From Pleurobrachia bachei (Eukaryota > Ctenophora > Tentaculata > Cydippida > Pleurobrachiidae), in contig AVPN01000021.1 in assembly GCA_000695325.1 (NCBI GenBank), forward strand, positions 21,896 to 42,361: a stretch of 20,466 bases of DNA, read 5' to 3'. Within the stretch, counting starts at the first letter, position 1. Each line of letters begins with the position of its first letter. Position numbers and translations under genes: made by a program. The notes beneath the pieces are model-generated. The model did not search any database. It was not told the origin of the DNA and worked only from the letters and a program-made list of their open reading frames with translations. Below, in pieces: positions 9,601 through 15,600 of this stretch.

Positions 9601-12600
9601 ACACACAACTCCTTCCCCTGAACTCTAGTTTTGATCGTCTCCTGGTGAGAATGGAAAACCACATTTAGTTTGGATATTTACATGTGGAGCTCTAAACTGC
9701 CAAATCTCCAAATTGCAAAAAGCCAGCAAGCTTAGTTCTGCTTTAATATAGCATGGTTCACCATTACCATGACATATCTTACCAGTGTTAGGACGGGTCG
9801 CCCAACTATGAGGGTAACATTGGAAGATGCAAAGTGTAGTAGCTTGGCTACCTGTTGTTGGCTCAAACCTCTCACCATCGCCTCATTGACCTCAACTAGG
9901 ACATCCTGCGGCCTCAACGTACCCTCCTGAAGTGGGGAGGGAGGGGTGAGGTAGGGGACTGAGGTGGGGGGGTGGGTTAGTTTTGGGGGATTAATGTACC
10001 CTCCTGAGGGGAGGGAGGTGTGATTTCGACCCAATTTCGGGGGCTCTTACTTATAAAGTGTATGTGATTAAGGGGAAAGTTGACTGTTGAAGAATCAGGG
10101 TAGCTCATAGTTCTAGTAAAAACATCCCTCTGGTTCCTTTACTTATTAACTCTCACGTTACCTTATGTGCTGGTCCATCAGCCAGTATAGTGTTAACTCT
10201 CACATTACCGTAATGATCCTCAACAATACCGAACCCCAGACCGTGTCCTGTGTTGGTCAAATCACACTTGAGCGGCCGCAGAATCGAGCCATCCTGAGAG
10301 GGAGTTACATAGTTACCATATATGGTCATATGACGACATCATTGACCATATTTGGAGTTAGACCACATAGTTACCATATCAAACAGTAGTTTGCGTAGAG
10401 CTGGTGAGGAGGGGTTAATTGCTCGTCGGGGGACCTCCATTCTGGGTAACTTCCTCTTAATTGTGAACACCACCCTTCCATGTTGACCTACTTTACTCAA
10501 AATCTAGAGGAGGGGGTAGGTAGGTGTTCTATATTATACGAGAACTAGGGAGCGTGGTAGTTCAAACATTCGTGTGAAAATACGCGGGCATATGATTATG
10601 AACCACCTGTTGTATAATTGTTGGACGCAGTGAAGTCAAAGATTTAAGCACGGCTGACACACATGAGAAGCTAAAATGACGTCATGACTCATGATAGCTG
10701 CATGACGTCACAGCTACATGACGTTATAGAATGTTGTGATGTCATAACAGAGTACCCTAGAGTACATCACAGCATCAGAGAATTGTATATACCTGCTGCA
10801 TTGCCTCGGGTCCCTCTTCCTTCTGGGTTATCGACTCCCCGTTAATGGAAATGATCTCATCTCCAACCCTCAATCTCCCGTCCCTGTAGAAAAGGGTGTG
10901 ATAATTACCACACACAGTTACATGTGTATCAGTTTACAACAATTAGTAAAAGAGGGAATCTCAAAATGGTAAAATTGGTGTCTAAGGATTTATATTACAT
11001 CCTGAAACAATCACACAAACAAACTAACCTCTCCACCACACCGTCCTCTCTAATACTCTGAATGAACACCCTCACCGGACCAGGGTCCTCTTTGTCAACT
11101 GTACCACACACATCAATACCTAGGGCCTCACCTGACTCCCATTCTAAAATTACCGTCTCTCTTTTCACACTGAAATAATAAGTAACATAATTAGTGATTG
11201 TCAATTAACAATTAGTAGCTGTTGTCAATTAATATGATTGATCTCTAGCGCCTTTGCAGATTCACTAATTATAGGATCTTGCGCACAGAGCACACAAGTG
11301 TTTACCACACTTTTGTCCCCTATAATTGCTGACGTTTACCTAACTTTCTTGGACATTATTCCTCCTCCTCTCGAGATATTGTTTTCCTCTGGAAGTGTGA
11401 TAGGATCTGCGGGCTGTTGTTCAGGCTGTTGGGGTAGACATTCCCTTTCCCCTGTAAAGAGAGGGAGAGATTGGAGGTTAGAGATGGGACAGTCCATGGG
11501 TCTCACTCAGACGTCACACGCCTTTCAACAACGAAAAAAAGTATGAAAAAATAACAACAAACAAAAACTAAATGTTCTAAACTAAGGCCATGGGTGTCAT
11601 CTATATCATCAAAAAAGTTCATACACATCCTGCTTTCGGTTTAAAAAATATAGCCAAAAAAGGGCCTATAGTCCCTGGCAAATGACTAAGGCGGTTCAAG
11701 GGGTCCCGCCGCGCAATTTTTGCTGCTATTCTTGCAAATTTGGTCCGACCAATGTGTTCCAATATCTAAAACCGACCCAGCCGCACACCGTGTATAGTTG
11801 GAATCGGCTGTATCTCCCGTTTCCTGTTTGCTAGACCCCTGAAACTACCGGTAACGCGCATAACGAACCGCCTTAGTCATTTGGCACGGACTATAGTCTC
11901 ACTCAGACGTGTGAATGTTTTTTTTCGGAGCAACTTTTTCTTATCACATATCCCTGTGAATTGGTACTAGATACAGCGATAATTTTCATATGGGGCATAA
12001 AAAATTATTTCTAGTTTATGCAGCAACTTGATTTTTGTAAAAAGATGGTACCACTTGGGAGATATTCACAATTTAAGTTTTTGTCCAAAAGTCTCACTCA
12101 GACAAACAGTCTTACTCTGTGACGACTGAGTGAGACATTTCGATTTTTACCCTCTTAATGTACTTGGATACCCATGCCCCTTTAGTATTTCGTTCTTTGA
12201 TCGATTACCTAGCTCAACATACCTTTTTTAGTTTCAAGTGTCAAGGTTTATAAAAAATATCGGATCTGATATTTAGGTCATTTTGAGGGTTGAAAAAAGT
12301 CAATTATGTGATGTTGTTGGCCAGATGAACTGATCAATAGTATGCTCCTATTATAGCAACTAGTTATACAGTAAAAATTAGAGATCTAACGTATCATTCA
12401 GAGAGATATCTTGATATTTTAGTGATCATTTTTCAGTTTTAACCCTCTAAATTTGTCCGGATACCCATAACACGTCAATATATCGTATTTGACCAATGTT
12501 CCAGCTCAAGAAAGCTTTTTCTTGTTTCAAGTGTAAAGATTTCTAGATATCGGAATATATCTCAGTCTCACTCAGACATGAACTGGGACTAAAAATGCAA

Positions 12601-15600
12601 CTACCCTTCAGAAAGGAGTATAGATAAAAATAAGGAAATCAAACTGTGTAGCGTCCTCGCATTAGTGGGGGTAGACATCCATAAAAAGTTGTTATCTCAT
12701 TTGGTTTGTTAGATAATTGGACAATTAAAAAATAATGAATTCGGTGCAATGCGCATAGCAGTATTTTCGATATTATCCGATCTAGGATCTATCTAGCAGG
12801 GTTTTAGAGTGTATCAAGCTGAATACTTGTTGTAGCAAACCTTTGAAACTCCTAAAAGTCTCTAGTATGGGTGAAATTAGTGTGAAAAGTGAGAAAAACT
12901 AAAAGTTGAAAAACTTACCAATTATACCCAATTATACCCAATTAAGGCAAAATTAGACATTTTTTCATACCTCTGAGTCTCATTTTATGGTCATTATCGT
13001 GTTCAGCAATGGAAAGTTTATGCAGCAACTTGATTTTTGTAAAAAGATGGTACCACTTGGGAGATATTCACAATTTAAGTTTTTGTCCAAAAGTCTCACT
13101 CAGACAAACAGTCTTACTCTGTGACGACTGAGTGAGACATTTCGATTTTTACCCTCTTAATGTACTTGGATACCCATGCCCCTTTAGTATTTCGTTCTTT
13201 GATCGATTACCTAGCTCAACATACCTTTTTTAGTTTCAAGTGTCAAGGTTTATAAAAAATATCGGATCTGATATTTAGGTCATTTTGAGGGTTGAAAAAA
13301 GTCAATTATGTGATGTTGTTGGCCAGATGAACTGATCAATAGTATGCTCCTATTATAGCAACTAGTTATACAGTAAAAATTAGAGATCTAACGTATCATT
13401 CAGAGAGATATCTTGATATTTTAGTGATCATTTTTCAGTTTTAACCCTCTAAATTTGTCCGGATACCCATAACACGTCAATATATCGTATTTGACCAATG
13501 TTCCAGCTCAAGAAAGCTTTTTCTTGTTTCAAGTGTAAAGATTTCTAGATATCGGAATATATCTCAGTCTCACTCAGACATGAACTGAACATGAACTGGG
13601 ACTAAAAATGCAACTACCCTTCAGAAAGGAGTATAGATAAAAATAAGGAAATCAAACTGTGTAGCGTCCTCGCATTAGTGGGGGTAGACATCCATAAAAA
13701 GTTGTTATCTCATTTGGTTTGTTAGATAATTGGACAATTAAAAAATAATGAATTCGGTGCAATGCGCATAGCAGTATTTTCGATATTATCCGATCTAGGA
13801 TCTATCTAGCAGGGTTTTAGAGTGTATCAAGCTGAATACTTGTTGTAGCAAACCTTTGAAACTCCTAAAAGTCTCTAGTATGGGTGAAATTAGTGTGAAA
13901 AGTGAGAAAAACTAAAAGTTGAAAAACTTACCAATTATACCCAATTATACCCAATTAAGGCAAAATTAGACATTTTTTCATACCTCTGAGTCTCATTTTA
14001 TGGTCATTATCGTGTTCAGCAATGGAAAAAGACCATATTTCAGCGTATTTAATAAAGTTTTTAGTCTCACTCAGACATTGCGTCTCACTCAGACACGGTC
14101 ACCGGTGCCGTAATCTGGAAAATATCTTCATATCTTCAACAGAATCTTCTCACTCACCAGTTGAGTTTGTTTCACTAAAATTCACAGCTTACAACAAGTT
14201 TCATCCCCAGATTGTGTTTAGTTTAGACACGAAAAAACTTTTCGTCCTCTAAATTGTCTCACTCAGACACGATATTTCATAATTTTTCCTGGTTTTCGTA
14301 AGCTTCTCCATGGGATATCTCTTGTTTGAGCAGTTACATTATGGCCTTGCCTAATAACCTGGGGTGGTTCTACAAGTTGAACCCTTTTTTTGGAAAATCT
14401 TGAGCTGTTTAGAAATGTGTGCCCAAATTTGGCAAGAATTTGACCCAACTTTGAATAATTCTCATGGATCCATCTTTTGGGTTTTGGACCTAAAACAAGT
14501 TGCAATCAACAGCCCAAACAATTCCCTTCACCCCTATACACAGTAAAACCCTTCAAATGCCGTTTCAATTTTCATGAAAATTTCATCTGCGCCATGGACT
14601 GTCCCAGATAGAGAGAGAAAGGGGTAGAGAGAGGGGGTAGAGAGATATGGGTGCGTGTGTTCAAGTGTGTAAATGGTCAAATAATAAATAGCATCAATTT
14701 ACATCAGCTGTACATCGTGCCCCCCCCCCAATCTGCCCCTTCTATTGACAAAGATAAAGGTGAGGGCATTCGCCACACAGATCACTTGCAGCTTGCTAAT
14801 TACACATGTGCACTGTGATATAATATCCAGAGAGGGGGATAAACTTCCCCCGATAATCGATATATCGGGCAGAAACCTTTCCCCTAGGCATCCTGGTAAA
14901 TCAGGATCCGACTACAGCAGTAGTTACCTATGGTATCTAGGTTACCATGGCAACAAGAGTTACTTATGGTATCTAGGTTACCATGGCAACAGTAGTTACC
15001 TTGCCTGCACTCATCAGTTTCAAGGTTACAGCAATTCTCCAACTCGAATGCAGCTGCTCTCCTGTCTTCCTCTATTTCACCAGGCAGCAGGACTTGTTGT
15101 TGTCTAGCATCACCAGTTCTAGTATCAGGGGATATGTGTCTAACATCACCAGGGAGGAGGACTTTTTGTCTAGTATCAGGTGATATGTGTCTACTGCACC
15201 TTGGATCGTCACCTTCCTCTGGTTCTCCGTGAAGATTCATTTGTAGGACTATCTCACAAAACTCTGACATGTCTTCCTCTCCCTGTGAATGTTGCAGTTG
15301 ATTTGGCACATGGATTGAATTATGAGATTCGCAGGATTGATATCGAAGGTAGGTGGAGCCCTTGTTGGGGCAACTCTGCTTCCCAACTACCTTCGATATT
15401 TGGCACAGCTAACACTAAATCAATGTGGGGTGAAGAGTGAATTCAAAGCGAGCAAAACTTAACTTGGATGGAGATATTTGACATACCTTTACGTTTCCTA
15501 GCCTCTGGATATCATGCGAGTTTAGGTACTGATAAAATGTTGGACTACTAAGTACACCTCTCAACCGCTCCACCGTATCAAACACATTATCTGGCAGTCT

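Larger units (their letters stand above)
11485..14606. mobile_element. 3.1-kb non-autonomous DNA transposon with 15-bp TIRs
   Basis: Terminal inverted repeats tgggacagtccatgg (11485-11499) and its exact reverse complement (14592-14606). Flanking 8-mers gttagaga (11477-11484) and gatagaga (14607-14614) match at 7 of 8, like an 8-bp target duplication. That length is typical of hAT, P and Merlin-type elements; the family is not identified. No long ORF is present, so it would need a transposase supplied elsewhere. The interior holds nine exact copies of GTCTCACTCAGAC, which resemble the subterminal transposase-binding repeats of hAT elements. It sits in scaffold intron 2. Confidence 0.7.

Noticed and set aside
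9932-10034. Upstream extension of scaffold exon 8 using a duplicated acceptor near 10005
   Set aside because: The duplicated splice site (cctcag before GAGGGTACATTAATC) leads to an in-frame stop within nine codons in phase 0; only the acceptor before 9926 works.
11238-11546. 102-codon plus-strand ORF over scaffold exon 3
   Set aside because: Shadow of the minus-strand exon; it runs on into the transposon end.
14745-15107. 120-codon plus-strand ORF
   Set aside because: Opposite scaffold exon 2 and the X-box repeats; its peptide repeats merely reflect the 36-bp DNA repeat.
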